From: an uncultured Bacteroidales bacterium | GTDB taxonomy: Bacteria > Bacteroidota > Bacteroidia > Bacteroidales > UBA932 | Length of the DNA stretch: 39,190 nucleotides | Direction of reading: 5' to 3' | Assembly (NCBI GenBank): GCA_900318355.1 | Contig: ONKE01000064.1 | Coordinates: 1 to 39,190, forward strand | Shown here: positions 1 through 8,422 of the stretch, piece by piece | How positions within the stretch are numbered: the stretch's first letter is position 1 | How the letters are laid out: every line of letters starts with the position of its first letter | Program-made: the position numbers and the translations under genes | The notes under the pieces: model-generated | The model's input: only the letters and a program-made list of their open reading frames with translations | Database searches by the model: none | Told to the model about the DNA's origin: nothing

Positions 1-84
1 CTTCGTCCCTCCCAAACAAGTTTGGGCCCCTCCCATTCATGTGGCCATGGGCGGCCACAGGTTTTGAAACGAGGCAACTTATTT
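1..84. repeat. Partial copy of a hairpin-rich intergenic element (half, cut by window edge)
   Basis: This stretch is nearly the reverse complement of the left half of the element at 5338-5505. It contains a perfect hairpin at 11-26 (CCCAAA, loop CAAG, TTTGGG), a second at 40-59 (TGTGGCC, six-base loop, GGCCACA), and the element end GAGGCAACTTATT followed by a T-run. It lies just past the stop codon of the helicase gene, so it probably also works as that gene's terminator. The other half lies outside the window. Compared with the full copy, the first hairpin differs in sequence but is still paired, which suggests that the fold matters. Confidence 0.75.
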
Positions 85-101
85 TTTCTGCTGGTAACAT
101 T

Positions 102-2561
102 TTATGCCAGGCGGATTTTGGCGTATTTGAGGAGGAGGATTTTTTCGCCGTAGTCGTCGAAGAGGATGCGGGCCTTGCGGTCGACGGGGCTGCCGGAGAG
201 CTCCTTGATGAGGCCGAAGCCGAAGCGGTTGTGCTCGATGCGCTGTCCTTCTTTGAGGTCGAGGACGGAGACGGGGATGAAATCCGGGTCGGGGGTGCGA
301 GGAGGGGTGCCGGCTGAGGCGGGCCTCAGGTTGGCGCCGGGGCGGGGGAAGCCGCCGGGGCGCGTGCCGAAAATGCCGCCGCGAGGCCCCTGGCCGTAGC
401 CGCTTCCGTCGTGGCCGACGGGACGGGAGCCGAAGCCGCCGCGTGATCCGAACGCTCCGAAAGCGCGCCCTGAAGCCGTGGAATCGTCTTCCTCGCCGAA
501 GTCTTCGTCAAAGGCCTTGCGGGGCAAGGGATTGGAGACGAACTGCGGGTCGATCTCGCGCAGGAAACGGCTGGGAGAGTTGGACTCGTGGCGCCCGTTG
601 CGCATGCGTGTCGTGGCGAAAGTCAGCTCGACGGCCTTTTTGGCGCGGGTGAGCGCCACATAGAACAGACGCCGTTCCTCTTCGATATCGTCCGGCCCGG
701 CCAGCATGCCGCCGGAAGGAAAAAGGTTTTCCTCCATGCCGGCCACGAAGACATAGGGGAACTCGAGGCCTTTGGCCGAATGGACTGTCATCAGGGCTAT
801 CTTGTTCGAGGAATCTTCCCCGTCATCGGACATGTCGATGTTGCTCAGCAGGGAAATGTCTTCCAGGAACTGGTCCAGCGTCACTGTCGGCAGCGAGGAT
901 TCATCCACCTCCGACATGTCGGATACCGTCCCCTCGGCCAGCATGTCTTCGATGTACGAGGCATGGCGGTCTTCGACGAACGCGCTGACGCTGTTGAGGA
1001 GTTCTTCGATGTTGGCCGCGCGCGACTGGCTTTCGATCGAGTTGTCTTCCTTGAATGAGCGGTGGAGGCCGCAGGCGTTTGAAAGCTCGGTCGCCAGCCT
1101 CCATGCGTCGGTCGTCGCGAGGCGCCGGCTATGTGAGAGGATCATCTCGGCAAATGCCTTCAGCTTGCCGTGTGCGGCCGGTTTCAGCCCTTCGACCGAC
1201 TCGAGCATAGCCGCCTCCATAAGCGGAATCCCCGCGGTCGCGGCCGCTGCGGAAAGCGTCTCTATGGTGGTGTCGCCGATGCCACGGGCGGGCTTGTTGA
1301 CTATGCGGCGGAAGGCCTCGTTGTCGGATGGATTGGCCACCAGTTTCAGATAGGCCATCATGTCCTTGACCTCGGCCCTTTCGAAGAACGAGTTGCCGGA
1401 ATAAATCACATAGGGAAGGTTGCGCTTGCGCAGCGCCTCTTCCAATGCGCGCGACTGCGAATTGGTCCTGTAAAGGATAGCAAAATCCTGATACTGAGCA
1501 TGGTCAGACTGCATCCGCGTGATGATGGAAGACGCGATAAGTAGAGCCTCTTCCGACTCGGTGTAGGCGCGGAGCAGATGTATCTTGTCGCCTTCTTCCC
1601 CGCGGGAAAAACATTCCTTCGGGATGCGGCCTTCGTTCTTGGCTATCAATGAGTTGGCTGCGCCGACGATGTTGCGTGTGCTGCGGTAGTTCTGTTCCAG
1701 ACGGAAGGTCTTCGCGTCGGGGTAGTCCTTCTTGAAATTGAGGATGTTCTCTATCCTCGCCCCGCGGAAGGCATAGATTGACTGCGAGTCGTCGCCGACC
1801 ACGCAGATGTTGCGGTGGTCTTTGGCTAATTTCTTGAGTATCAGATATTGGGCGAAGTTTGTGTCTTGGTATTCGTCCACCAGGATGTAGTCGAAGCGTC
1901 CGGATATTTCGGCAAGCGCCTCGGGGCAGTCGCGCAGGAGGATGTTCATGTTGAGCAGGATGTCGTCGAAGTCCATGACTCCTGCCTGGCGCATCATCTC
2001 CTGGTAGGCGGCGTAGATGTCGCAGATCCTCGGCTTGCGGGCCGCAGTGTCGTTGGTGATCGCCTTGTCGTTGGCTTTGTAGGCGGCCACGGTGACCAGA
2101 TTGTTTTTCGCGTTGGATATCCTTGCGAGGACGTCTTTCGGCTTGTAGACCTTGTCGTCCAGGCCCAACTCCTTGATGCAGCGCTTTATGGCGCCGGTCG
2201 AGTCGGAAGTGTCCCAGATGGTGAACGAGGAAGGATAGCCGAGGGTGTCGGCATATTCGCGCAGGAAGCGGACGAAAATGGCGTGGAACGTGCCCATGTA
2301 CAGCCGCCTCGCACTGCGCTCTCCGACCATGACGGCGATGCGCTCCTTCATCTCGGTGGCAGCCTTCTTGGTGAAAGTCAGCGCAAGAACCCTGGAAGGT
2401 TCGCATCCCTGCTCCAGGATATATGCTATGCGGCTCGTAAGCACTCTCGTCTTGCCCGAACCTGCCCCCGCAACGATAAGCACGGGGCCGTCTTTCGCCT
2501 CGACCGCCAGCCTTTGCTGCGGGTCCAGCCCTTCCAGAATTACGCTGTCCACTTTGTCCAT
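102..2561 (-). CDS. uvrD: UvrD/PcrA-type superfamily 1 DNA helicase
   Basis: ATP-dependent 3'-5' DNA helicase of the UvrD/PcrA/Rep family, known for roles in nucleotide excision repair, mismatch repair and removing RecA or stalled complexes. With the chosen start the Walker A motif AGAGSGKT lies at residues 31-38, the Walker B box DEYQDTN near 227, GDDSQSIYAFRGA near 253 and motif VI VALTRAKK near 634. A Gly/Arg/Pro-rich linker (about 700-758) leads to the C-terminal PcrA-type module around EGQRIEHNRFGFGLIKEL. The length (819 aa) is somewhat above the usual 720-750 because of the linker. An in-frame ATG at 2597 would add 12 charged residues. I prefer 2561 because a promoter-like TAATTTTG at 2608-2615 leaves almost no leader for the longer form. 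It is an ordinary housekeeping gene beside the accessory region. Confidence 0.95.
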   Translation of the reverse strand: MDKVDSVILEGLDPQQRLAVEAKDGPVLIVAGAGSGKTRVLTSRIAYILEQGCEPSRVLALTFTKKAATEMKERIAVMVGERSARRLYMGTFHAIFVRFLREYADTLGYPSSFTIWDTSDSTGAIKRCIKELGLDDKVYKPKDVLARISNAKNNLVTVAAYKANDKAITNDTAARKPRICDIYAAYQEMMRQAGVMDFDDILLNMNILLRDCPEALAEISGRFDYILVDEYQDTNFAQYLILKKLAKDHRNICVVGDDSQSIYAFRGARIENILNFKKDYPDAKTFRLEQNYRSTRNIVGAANSLIAKNEGRIPKECFSRGEEGDKIHLLRAYTESEEALLIASSIITRMQSDHAQYQDFAILYRTNSQSRALEEALRKRNLPYVIYSGNSFFERAEVKDMMAYLKLVANPSDNEAFRRIVNKPARGIGDTTIETLSAAAATAGIPLMEAAMLESVEGLKPAAHGKLKAFAEMILSHSRRLATTDAWRLATELSNACGLHRSFKEDNSIESQSRAANIEELLNSVSAFVEDRHASYIEDMLAEGTVSDMSEVDESSLPTVTLDQFLEDISLLSNIDMSDDGEDSSNKIALMTVHSAKGLEFPYVFVAGMEENLFPSGGMLAGPDDIEEERRLFYVALTRAKKAVELTFATTRMRNGRHESNSPSRFLREIDPQFVSNPLPRKAFDEDFGEEDDSTASGRAFGAFGSRGGFGSRPVGHDGSGYGQGPRGGIFGTRPGGFPRPGANLRPASAGTPPRTPDPDFIPVSVLDLKEGQRIEHNRFGFGLIKELSGSPVDRKARILFDDYGEKILLLKYAKIRLA

Positions 2562-2607
2562 TTTGCGTTCCACTTTCTCTTTTCGCGCATTCCGCATTTG
2601 CGCAGCG

Positions 2608-2615
2608 CAAAATTA
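2608..2615 (-). promoter_or_regulatory. Possible -7 element for the helicase gene
   Basis: Read on the minus strand this is TAATTTTG, an exact match to the Bacteroidota -7 consensus TAnnTTTG. The expected upstream -33 TTTG is not clear, only a degenerate sequence about 20 bp away. If used, transcription would start near 2601, which favours the ATG at 2561. Confidence 0.3.
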
Positions 2616-2748
2616 GCAAAGACTTTCGAAATACGGAAATATTCCGGCCCTTCTCTCTGGCATTTTTGGGGACCTTCGTTTTCCCTCCGGTGCGCCCATT
2701 TCGGTCCGGTGACCCCTGTTACCCAGTAGAAGGCTGTATTTCTTGGTT

Positions 2749-2771
2749 TTCAGTATCAAAAATATACTGAA
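2749..2771. promoter_or_regulatory. Dyad symmetric site upstream of promoter (possible operator)
   Basis: A perfect inverted repeat, TTCAGTAT then a seven-base AT-rich spacer then ATACTGAA, ends one base before the -33 region of the promoter for the gene at 2828. Its position fits a site for a dimeric regulator acting next to RNA polymerase. Chance pairing in AT-rich DNA is possible, though eight perfect pairs including two G/C pairs is above background. Confidence 0.4.
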
Positions 2772-2772
2772 T

Positions 2773-2806
2773 TTGTTGCATTTTCAAATAAAAATAGGCA
2801 TCTTTG
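2773..2806 (+). promoter_or_regulatory. Bacteroidota-type promoter for the OmpA-like protein gene
   Basis: A -33 region TTGTTG (2773-2778) is followed after 20 bp by CATCTTTG (2799-2806), one mismatch from TAnnTTTG. The predicted transcript starts about 15 bases before the ATG at 2828. An alternative TTG start at 2804 would lie inside the promoter and is rejected. Confidence 0.55.
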
Positions 2807-2827
2807 CGTGGATTATTGTTTTTGGGA

Positions 2828-4003
2828 ATGAAACGTATCTCGCTTTTTCTGTCCGCAATGCTCGCCGGCCTTATGTGGTTGGGAAGCATTTCGTTGTCGG
2901 CGCAGGAGGGCAATCACGCCGTCCGTGAGCGTGTTCATTTCCGTTTCAGCCGCTCGGCTGTCGACTCGACATACCGTGGCAATGCCTCATCCATCAGTCG
3001 TCTCGATGCCGCGGCCGCTGCCGATGGCCTGCAATATGTCCAGGTCCGCGTATCGTCTTCCCCCGACGGCCCCGAGGCAGTTAATGCACGCCTCGCGCGC
3101 GAGCGCGCTTCCTCTGTCAAGGCATGGCTGAAGGAGCGTTATCCCCAGATCCCCGATTCTCTTGTGCGGACTATCATTGTCCCTGAAGACTGGGACGGTG
3201 TCGCACGTTATATTTCAAGGACCGCCGAGCCGTGGAAGGCCGAGGCCCTTACCATCATCTCCGGAAACAAAGCGGACCGTGAGGCCCGGCTCAAGGACCT
3301 GTGGGTAGGGGAGGCCTGGGAAAATCTGATGAAGCATTCTTTCCCGCTGCTTCGCCGTGCTGAGATACAGTTCGTTTTTGGAACATCGGCGCCGCAGGAT
3401 GTTGAGGGTCAGGTGCTTCCGGAGGAGCGTCCTTCCGTTGCCTCGCCTTCTGGCGACGTTCTTTTCGCGGTCGGCAAGACCGCCCTTGTACGCGATTTCG
3501 CAGCAAATGCAGCTGCCATTGATGCCATAGTTCCCGATTCCGGCAAGATTTACCTCGACGGCGGGTCTTCTCCTGAAGGAAAGGCTTCATATAATAATGT
3601 ATTGGCCAAGCGTCGTGCCGAGTCGGTCCGTTCCGCTTTGGTTGCAGCCGGCGTTGCCGACGACCGTATCGTCGTTCGCTCCGAAGGTGAAGACTGGGAA
3701 GGTTTCCGTGCCAACGTGCTGAACGATTATTCCGGAGCCGACCGCGACGAGGTGCTGTGGATCCTGGACGATTCCTCTCTCGGCACCGAGGCGAAGAAGT
3801 CTGCACTTCGCGCGCTGGACGGCGGAAGGACTTGGCGGGCTCTGATCGCCTCCCACATGAGCAATCTCCGCCGCGTCCGGATTTCGTTTGATAACATCGC
3901 CTCAGGAAGCGCTCCCGCTGCCTCCGAGCCGGCCGTTAGTACGGGCGAAGATACTCTCGCACGCGAAAAATCGCCCGCCGACACCTTGAATTCCGCCTTG
4001 TAG
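2828..4003 (+). CDS. Secreted protein with two OmpA-like peptidoglycan-binding domains, no barrel
   Basis: A 391-aa exported protein. A signal peptide (MKRISLFLSA then a hydrophobic stretch, probable cleavage after LSA near residue 24) precedes two copies of a domain with the OmpA C-terminal signature N-x2-L-x3-RA-x2-V: NARLARERASSV near residue 84 and NNVLAKRRAESV near 258, the second after SSPEGKAS. Each is followed by an (E)DW-G motif and helical tail (EDWDGV, EDWEGF). OmpA-like domains bind the peptide stem of peptidoglycan, so a periplasmic wall-binding role is likely. Unlike its paralogue at 8811 it lacks the C-terminal DUF3575 barrel-like domain. The neighbour at 4063 is 59 bp downstream on the same strand, so the two are probably co-transcribed. 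The start at 2828 is supported by the promoter at 2773-2806. Confidence 0.75.
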   Translation: MKRISLFLSAMLAGLMWLGSISLSAQEGNHAVRERVHFRFSRSAVDSTYRGNASSISRLDAAAAADGLQYVQVRVSSSPDGPEAVNARLARERASSVKAWLKERYPQIPDSLVRTIIVPEDWDGVARYISRTAEPWKAEALTIISGNKADREARLKDLWVGEAWENLMKHSFPLLRRAEIQFVFGTSAPQDVEGQVLPEERPSVASPSGDVLFAVGKTALVRDFAANAAAIDAIVPDSGKIYLDGGSSPEGKASYNNVLAKRRAESVRSALVAAGVADDRIVVRSEGEDWEGFRANVLNDYSGADRDEVLWILDDSSLGTEAKKSALRALDGGRTWRALIASHMSNLRRVRISFDNIASGSAPAASEPAVSTGEDTLAREKSPADTLNSAL

Positions 4004-4062
4004 GCCATTTTGCTTATGTTTTTCCGCATTTTTTCGTTGTAACGGATTTTTTCTGAAATAGC

Positions 4063-5325
4063 ATGAAATCGTCCATTTTACGCCTTTTTTCTTCATTTTT
4101 CCTGGTTGTGGCCGCTTTTTCGGCCGAGGCCGCAGATTTTGAGGGCAAAGACGATTTTTCGGCAGTTTACAGGCTAGGGAAGGAGCTTTCGTCATCTGGA
4201 ATAGTCGGAATGGTCCAAAGTCCTGCCGATTCTTCCATTTGGGTCGCTACAGGCTCGAAAGGGCTTGTCCGGATCGGCCGTAATGGCCGTCGGATCGACT
4301 ATCGTGTCTCCAACGGCCAGCTGCCCTGCGATTCGCTTGTCGATATTTCGGTTGACACTGCCGGCGTTGTCTCTTTTACAGACGTTCGCGGTCGCCGCTA
4401 TGCTTATTCCGCTTTAACGGGGATTACCGCACTTGAAGGGACCGTTCAAAAGGCCCCGGCAGGTACTGCTTCTTTTTCAAATTCGTTACCTTTTGAAAAT
4501 GTAACATCGCCTGATAATCAGATGGTTATAAGTAGAATTCCGGCCTGGTTTATCCTGCTTTTCGTTCTGGCTATCCTTTGTTGCGCACTACTTTTATTCC
4601 TCTTTTTGCGCGAGCGTAAGTTCAACGCCGACAGGGACGAACTTCACGAACTCACCGACGCTTCCTCTTTTTCCCACTCTCCGGTAGCTCCCCTTAAGAC
4701 TGCTCCTGAAGTCGCTGTTAAAGTTCCCGCTACTTCCGCCACTTCCGCTACTTCCGCCGCACCAGCGGCCCCTGCGGTGCCTGCAGCTCCTTCAGCTCCT
4801 TTGGCTCCTGTTGCTCCGGTCGAAGCACCGGTTAAGTCTTCCGAAATTTCTTCTGCAGAAGCGCCTGTCAGGGCTCACGTAGAGGTTTCCCCCACGCCTA
4901 AGGTTGTTTCTCCGGCTGTTTCTCCTGAGAAAAAGCCGATTCCTACCCCCTCTTCGCCCAGTTCTTTCCTTTCTCAGGTTAATTCCCTCATCCAGAAGAA
5001 CTATTCCGACCCTGATTTCGGCGTCGAACAGATTGCCGCCGCCCTTGGCATAACGCGCGTCCATCTCAACCGTAAACTCAAAGCCGAATCCGACGCCTCT
5101 CCCTCTGCCCTTCTCAAAGCCGAGCGCATGAAACATGCCTCAGAGCTGCTTCTCCGCGGGGATGTCACCGTTGCCGACATTTCAAAATCCTGCGGCTTTT
5201 CCACACAGTCCTATTTCTCCACCGCATTCCGCGACTACTTCGGACAGACCCCCTCCGAGTATATTCTGTCGCAGAAATCTTCCCCTGACAACTCTCAATC
5301 CCTCTTCTCAGATACTAATCTTTAG
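4063..5325 (+). CDS. Single-chain membrane-spanning AraC-family regulator with short periplasmic propeller-like sensor
   Basis: A 420-aa protein with a signal peptide or N-terminal helix (1-24), a periplasmic part (25-158), one transmembrane helix (about 161-182, IPAWFILLFVLA onwards), a cytoplasmic Pro/Ala/Thr-rich tether (about 205-300), and a C-terminal AraC-type DNA-binding domain. The HTH helices lie around 321-341 and 369-391, and the domain ends in the typical GQTPSEY. The periplasmic part resembles one or two blades of the Reg_prop repeats of hybrid two-component sensors (SIWVATGSKGLVRI near 58-71). Those proteins normally have about 14 blades plus kinase and receiver domains, all absent here. 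It would therefore pass a periplasmic signal straight to DNA while anchored in the inner membrane, somewhat like ToxR-type regulators. Its target is unknown; the pilus genes nearby are natural candidates. Confidence 0.8.
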   Translation: MKSSILRLFSSFFLVVAAFSAEAADFEGKDDFSAVYRLGKELSSSGIVGMVQSPADSSIWVATGSKGLVRIGRNGRRIDYRVSNGQLPCDSLVDISVDTAGVVSFTDVRGRRYAYSALTGITALEGTVQKAPAGTASFSNSLPFENVTSPDNQMVISRIPAWFILLFVLAILCCALLLFLFLRERKFNADRDELHELTDASSFSHSPVAPLKTAPEVAVKVPATSATSATSAAPAAPAVPAAPSAPLAPVAPVEAPVKSSEISSAEAPVRAHVEVSPTPKVVSPAVSPEKKPIPTPSSPSSFLSQVNSLIQKNYSDPDFGVEQIAAALGITRVHLNRKLKAESDASPSALLKAERMKHASELLLRGDVTVADISKSCGFSTQSYFSTAFRDYFGQTPSEYILSQKSSPDNSQSLFSDTNL

Positions 5326-5337
5326 GAGTTGAGAATA

Positions 5338-5505
5338 AATAAGTTACCTCATTTCAGAAACCTGTGGCCGCCCATGGCCACATGAATGGGAGGGGCCCGA
5401 AAGTTTGAAAAACTTTTGGGAGGGACGAAACGGAGTGCGGGGTCCCCGCAAATTATCAATTTGTGGGGTGCCGGAGCGTAGGGTTTTGAAATGAGGTAAC
5501 TTATT
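5338..5505. repeat. 168-bp hairpin-rich element with terminal inverted repeats (MITE- or REP-like)
   Basis: The ends are inverted repeats of about 24 bp: AATAAGTTACCTCATTTCA at the left (5338-5362) and its complement TGAAATGAGGTAACTTATT at the right (5482-5505), one mismatch. Inside are three hairpins: TGTGGCC/GGCCACA (5363-5382); CCCGAAAGTTT/AAACTTTTGGG (about 5397-5420); and CCCCGCAAATT/AATTTGTGGGG (5444-5468). A second, inverted half copy is at 1-84. The element occupies nearly the whole gap between two convergent genes and probably serves as a two-way terminator. It has no coding capacity. Whether it is a mobilised non-autonomous element cannot be told from one window. Confidence 0.75.
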
Positions 5506-5510
5506 TTTCT

Positions 5511-5912
5511 CTATATGCCGAGCTGAGCGGAGACGCTGCTGAATAGTTTGTCCATCGGGATGGGCTTGGTAATGAAGTCTTTAGCGCCAAGATTGTAGGC
5601 GCGGACTATGTCTTCGTTGCTGTTTAGGGCTGATAGGACGATGACAGGGATGGATGCGTTTTGCGGAGAGGATTTGAGCCATTCGAGGAATTCGAAGCCG
5701 TCCATTTGCGGCATCATCATGTCGAGGAGGATAAGGTCGGGCCGCTCGTTAAGCACTTCACGGACCGCCTCAAGGCCGTTTGCCGCCTCCCTGATGCGGA
5801 AATTGAAACGGGAAAGCATCTTCTGAACCAGCAGCCGGTTCAGCTGGACATCATCTACTGTCAGGATGTTGAATCGAGAGAAATCTTCCGTTTGTGGAGC
5901 CTTGATTGCCAT
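5511..5912 (-). CDS. Receiver-only response regulator
   Basis: A 133-aa CheY-like receiver with no output domain. The acidic pair is D20-D21, the phospho-acceptor is D64 in ILLDMMMP, the switch serine is S94 in VLSAL and the conserved lysine is K116 in TKP. It starts 3 bp after the stop of the membrane AraC gene and is the last gene of a three-gene operon (8360 to 5511). It is about 60 percent identical by hand count (71 of 120 aligned positions without gaps) to the other stand-alone receiver at 28411. That implies a recent common origin and perhaps the same kinase partner. With no DNA-binding part it presumably acts by protein contact, for example on a kinase or the adjacent AraC protein (inference). 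Confidence 0.93.
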   Translation of the reverse strand: MAIKAPQTEDFSRFNILTVDDVQLNRLLVQKMLSRFNFRIREAANGLEAVREVLNERPDLILLDMMMPQMDGFEFLEWLKSSPQNASIPVIVLSALNSNEDIVRAYNLGAKDFITKPIPMDKLFSSVSAQLGI

Positions 5913-5915
5913 TGA

Positions 5916-7271
5916 TTAACGCTTTTTATCCCCTCGTATCGTCGCATGTCTTTCCCACTCTTTCGGAGTCATGCCCGTCACTTTCTTGAAGGTGTTGTTG
6001 AATGTAGATGCGCTCGTAAACCCGCAGGCGCGTGCTATTTCGTCCTGTTTTGCGTCCCTGTGGCTCAATATATATTGCTCGGCATAGTCGATGCGCAGAG
6101 TGTTGATGAGCTCGGGAAATCCAAGATTGTAGGTGTTGTTGACAAGCTTGGAGACGTAGGTCTTGTTGCTGTGGAGTTTTTCAGCCACGTCGCCCAGACT
6201 GAGGTTCGTCTGCAGGAACAGCTGCTCTTCCGTCATAAGGTGCTGGAAGCGGCTTGTAAGGCTGTTTTCGTCCCATGAATCGGCCACTGCGCTGAAGATA
6301 TTCGCGGCAAGGGGCGGATCGTCGGCCGCATCGGTTTCCTTCCAGGCCTCGATGTTGAGATTGCGTCCTATCTTGTCTTTCAGGCGCATCAGGGCCTGCG
6401 TTTCCGCTTCGTCTACCAGTTCGTCCACGAGCTCTTCGAGAACGCGTCCCTCTTCGCCTCTGCGATAGTTGTAGCGCAGGGCGCCCTTCATTTCTTTAAT
6501 GGAAATGGTTTCTTTGGCTCCGAACAAGGCGTTATAGCTCAGAATGAAGACCATAATTGTCGCAGTGAGCGTAATAATAACGGTCTGGGTGCCGGTTAAA
6601 TCGTGATTGTTGCGGACCAGAAAGAATATTTGCGGGAAAACCAGCAGGCAAAGGAAGCAGTGGGCCGTCTGCAGCTCGGTCACCCGTATCCTTCCTTTTT
6701 TGAATATGAAGCGCCAAAGTTTGCGGAAGGAGAAATGGTCTTTCCTTGCGGCAATCACGAGATAGATAAGCAGGATCAAGAACTCGACGGCAAGAATGCT
6801 GCGGAAGATTATCACCGACCATATGTAGAAAAGGTACAGTGGCGTTCCGCGGTATTGCGATGCTATGCTGTCGCCTTCTTCATAGAGCTGACGGAGAAAA
6901 CCTTCGACCATTTCCGAGCCGGTCATCGACGTGATGATCAGGCTTGCAGTCATCAGTACGACGGGGAATACGATCCATACAAAGTTAGTGTAGGGGGCTT
7001 TGCTGCCCAGCCTTAGCTGACGTAAGTACATCATTCCCAGAGGGATAATGCATGGCGCAGTCAGCTGGGTCAGAAGATTGAGCCAGGTCAGGATGTTTTG
7101 TGGCTTGTCGGTAGGCCCATATAAAACCGTGGTCAGCAGGAGAAGCCCGCTGAACGCAAGCAAAGACACGAACACCCCGAACGTGTCCGTCCGGGATGCA
7201 AGCACCGAGTGGATGGCTATCCAGATGATGCATGTTACTACGGGTATGAATAGCAGCAGCGTTTCAATCAT
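5916..7271 (-). CDS. Seven-helix membrane AraC-family transcription regulator
   Basis: A 451-aa protein. The N-terminal 250 residues contain about seven hydrophobic segments (roughly 1-22, 31-51, 64-84, 97-117, 146-175, 203-220, 229-249). An acidic linker (about 275-340, EELVDELVDEAE) leads to a C-terminal AraC DNA-binding domain with helix-turn-helix units near 358-378 and 408-430 and a GMTPKEW ending. Proteins of this build occur in Bacteroidota as AraC regulators with an integral membrane sensor; ligands are mostly unknown. It lies between a fimbrillin-like lipoprotein gene (3 bp upstream) and a receiver gene (3 bp downstream), so sensing of pilus subunits or envelope state is plausible but unproven. 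Confidence 0.88.
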   Translation of the reverse strand: MIETLLLFIPVVTCIIWIAIHSVLASRTDTFGVFVSLLAFSGLLLLTTVLYGPTDKPQNILTWLNLLTQLTAPCIIPLGMMYLRQLRLGSKAPYTNFVWIVFPVVLMTASLIITSMTGSEMVEGFLRQLYEEGDSIASQYRGTPLYLFYIWSVIIFRSILAVEFLILLIYLVIAARKDHFSFRKLWRFIFKKGRIRVTELQTAHCFLCLLVFPQIFFLVRNNHDLTGTQTVIITLTATIMVFILSYNALFGAKETISIKEMKGALRYNYRRGEEGRVLEELVDELVDEAETQALMRLKDKIGRNLNIEAWKETDAADDPPLAANIFSAVADSWDENSLTSRFQHLMTEEQLFLQTNLSLGDVAEKLHSNKTYVSKLVNNTYNLGFPELINTLRIDYAEQYILSHRDAKQDEIARACGFTSASTFNNTFKKVTGMTPKEWERHATIRGDKKR

Positions 7272-7274
7272 GGC

Positions 7275-8360
7275 TTAGAAATCGTCGTTGTTTTCATATA
7301 TCTTTGTCTCCCAGTCGCTGACCGATGCCGAGAAACTGATTTGCTTGTAGAGTTTGCTTACGTCCAGACCGAGGTGGAAGGTGTATTGCTTGCCGTAGAC
7401 GAACACGTTGTCCGGCAGCAGACCATACAGCATATACTTGGCTGTCTGGTTTTTAAGCGGCGCGTATTCAAAGTTCTCTATCTTGAAACCGTCCACGTCG
7501 TAGATAACCTCGACGCATTGTTTGCCTATTTCGATGTCGTCGGGAATGCTGTAGTAGCGGTGGCTGTCGGCCATGCGGTCGACCAGGGTGTCGTAGCCGA
7601 TGAATTTTTCATTTGAGCTGCCTACACCTACGACGGCATCACCTTCGAAGACCACGACCGACCTGTAGTAGGCCTGGCGGTGCCACAGGCCGCGGCCTCC
7701 TTCCAGATCGTTGAGGAACACGCCGGCGGAAGCGACGTTGGTGGCGGTGACTTTGCGCAGGTGGATAAGCCCCTGGAGCTGGGGATCCGGAGTCACGTCG
7801 CAGATCTTGTAGCCTATGTCGTTTGTAATATGCTGGAACTCAAGGGGAACCATGTTAAGCTGGTCGATTGCTTTCTCCACCGTCTTGGAGACAAGCGGAC
7901 CGGCCTCGGTTTCGTTTGCCGAGAAGGGAATCGAGTATCCGCTGTTGTCCGACTCGTAGGTGAGCCGGTCGACATGGGGATAATAGGCGCTGAAACGGAC
8001 GAGGGTCGGCATTTGCCACAGGGAATTGTCGAACATCGCGCTGTAGCCTGTCCCGCGGTTGTGGACCGAGGCGTTGTCGATGAGGAGCTCTCCGCTCTCG
8101 GCATCCAGTCCTATGAGGCCGAAGGGGATATCCTGGTCCATGGTCGCAATCTTGTCGCCGGAGTCGACGCCGCCCTTGGTAATGGCTCCAGTCGGGATCG
8201 CCTTGCCGTCACGGGTCACTGTAACGTCGAAGCTGAGCTTTTTACCGGCAGGGGAGCCGCCGGGCTTTCCCGGAGACGGAATGTCGTCCATTTTTACGCA
8301 CGCGGTACCTCCAAGCAGGAGAATCGCTGCGGCCAATATGGAAAAAGAATGCGCGTTCAT
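7275..8360 (-). CDS. Fimbrillin-like lipoprotein linked to membrane AraC regulator
   Basis: A 361-aa lipoprotein with a signal peptide and a probable lipidated Cys21 (LGGTAC). A TKGG motif at about 61-64 matches the (T/V)(K/R)A/G site seen in nearby fimbrillins. The body shows fimbrillin-like features: the segment RFSAYYPHV resembles the FFAYAPY box of the main subunits, LEFQHI resembles the F-x-H box, and the C-terminus SASVSDWETKI resembles their VxDWxxG ending. It is the first gene of the operon with the seven-helix AraC protein and the receiver. Being alone with regulators, it may act as a sensing or checkpoint subunit rather than a shaft pilin (inference). The promoter is at 8423-8454. 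Confidence 0.75.
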   Translation of the reverse strand: MNAHSFSILAAAILLLGGTACVKMDDIPSPGKPGGSPAGKKLSFDVTVTRDGKAIPTGAITKGGVDSGDKIATMDQDIPFGLIGLDAESGELLIDNASVHNRGTGYSAMFDNSLWQMPTLVRFSAYYPHVDRLTYESDNSGYSIPFSANETEAGPLVSKTVEKAIDQLNMVPLEFQHITNDIGYKICDVTPDPQLQGLIHLRKVTATNVASAGVFLNDLEGGRGLWHRQAYYRSVVVFEGDAVVGVGSSNEKFIGYDTLVDRMADSHRYYSIPDDIEIGKQCVEVIYDVDGFKIENFEYAPLKNQTAKYMLYGLLPDNVFVYGKQYTFHLGLDVSKLYKQISFSASVSDWETKIYENNDDF

Positions 8361-8422
8361 ATTATTATATATAGTAAATTATCGGAGGGACGGATCGTGG
8401 CGTGTTCGTACCCAGCCATGCG

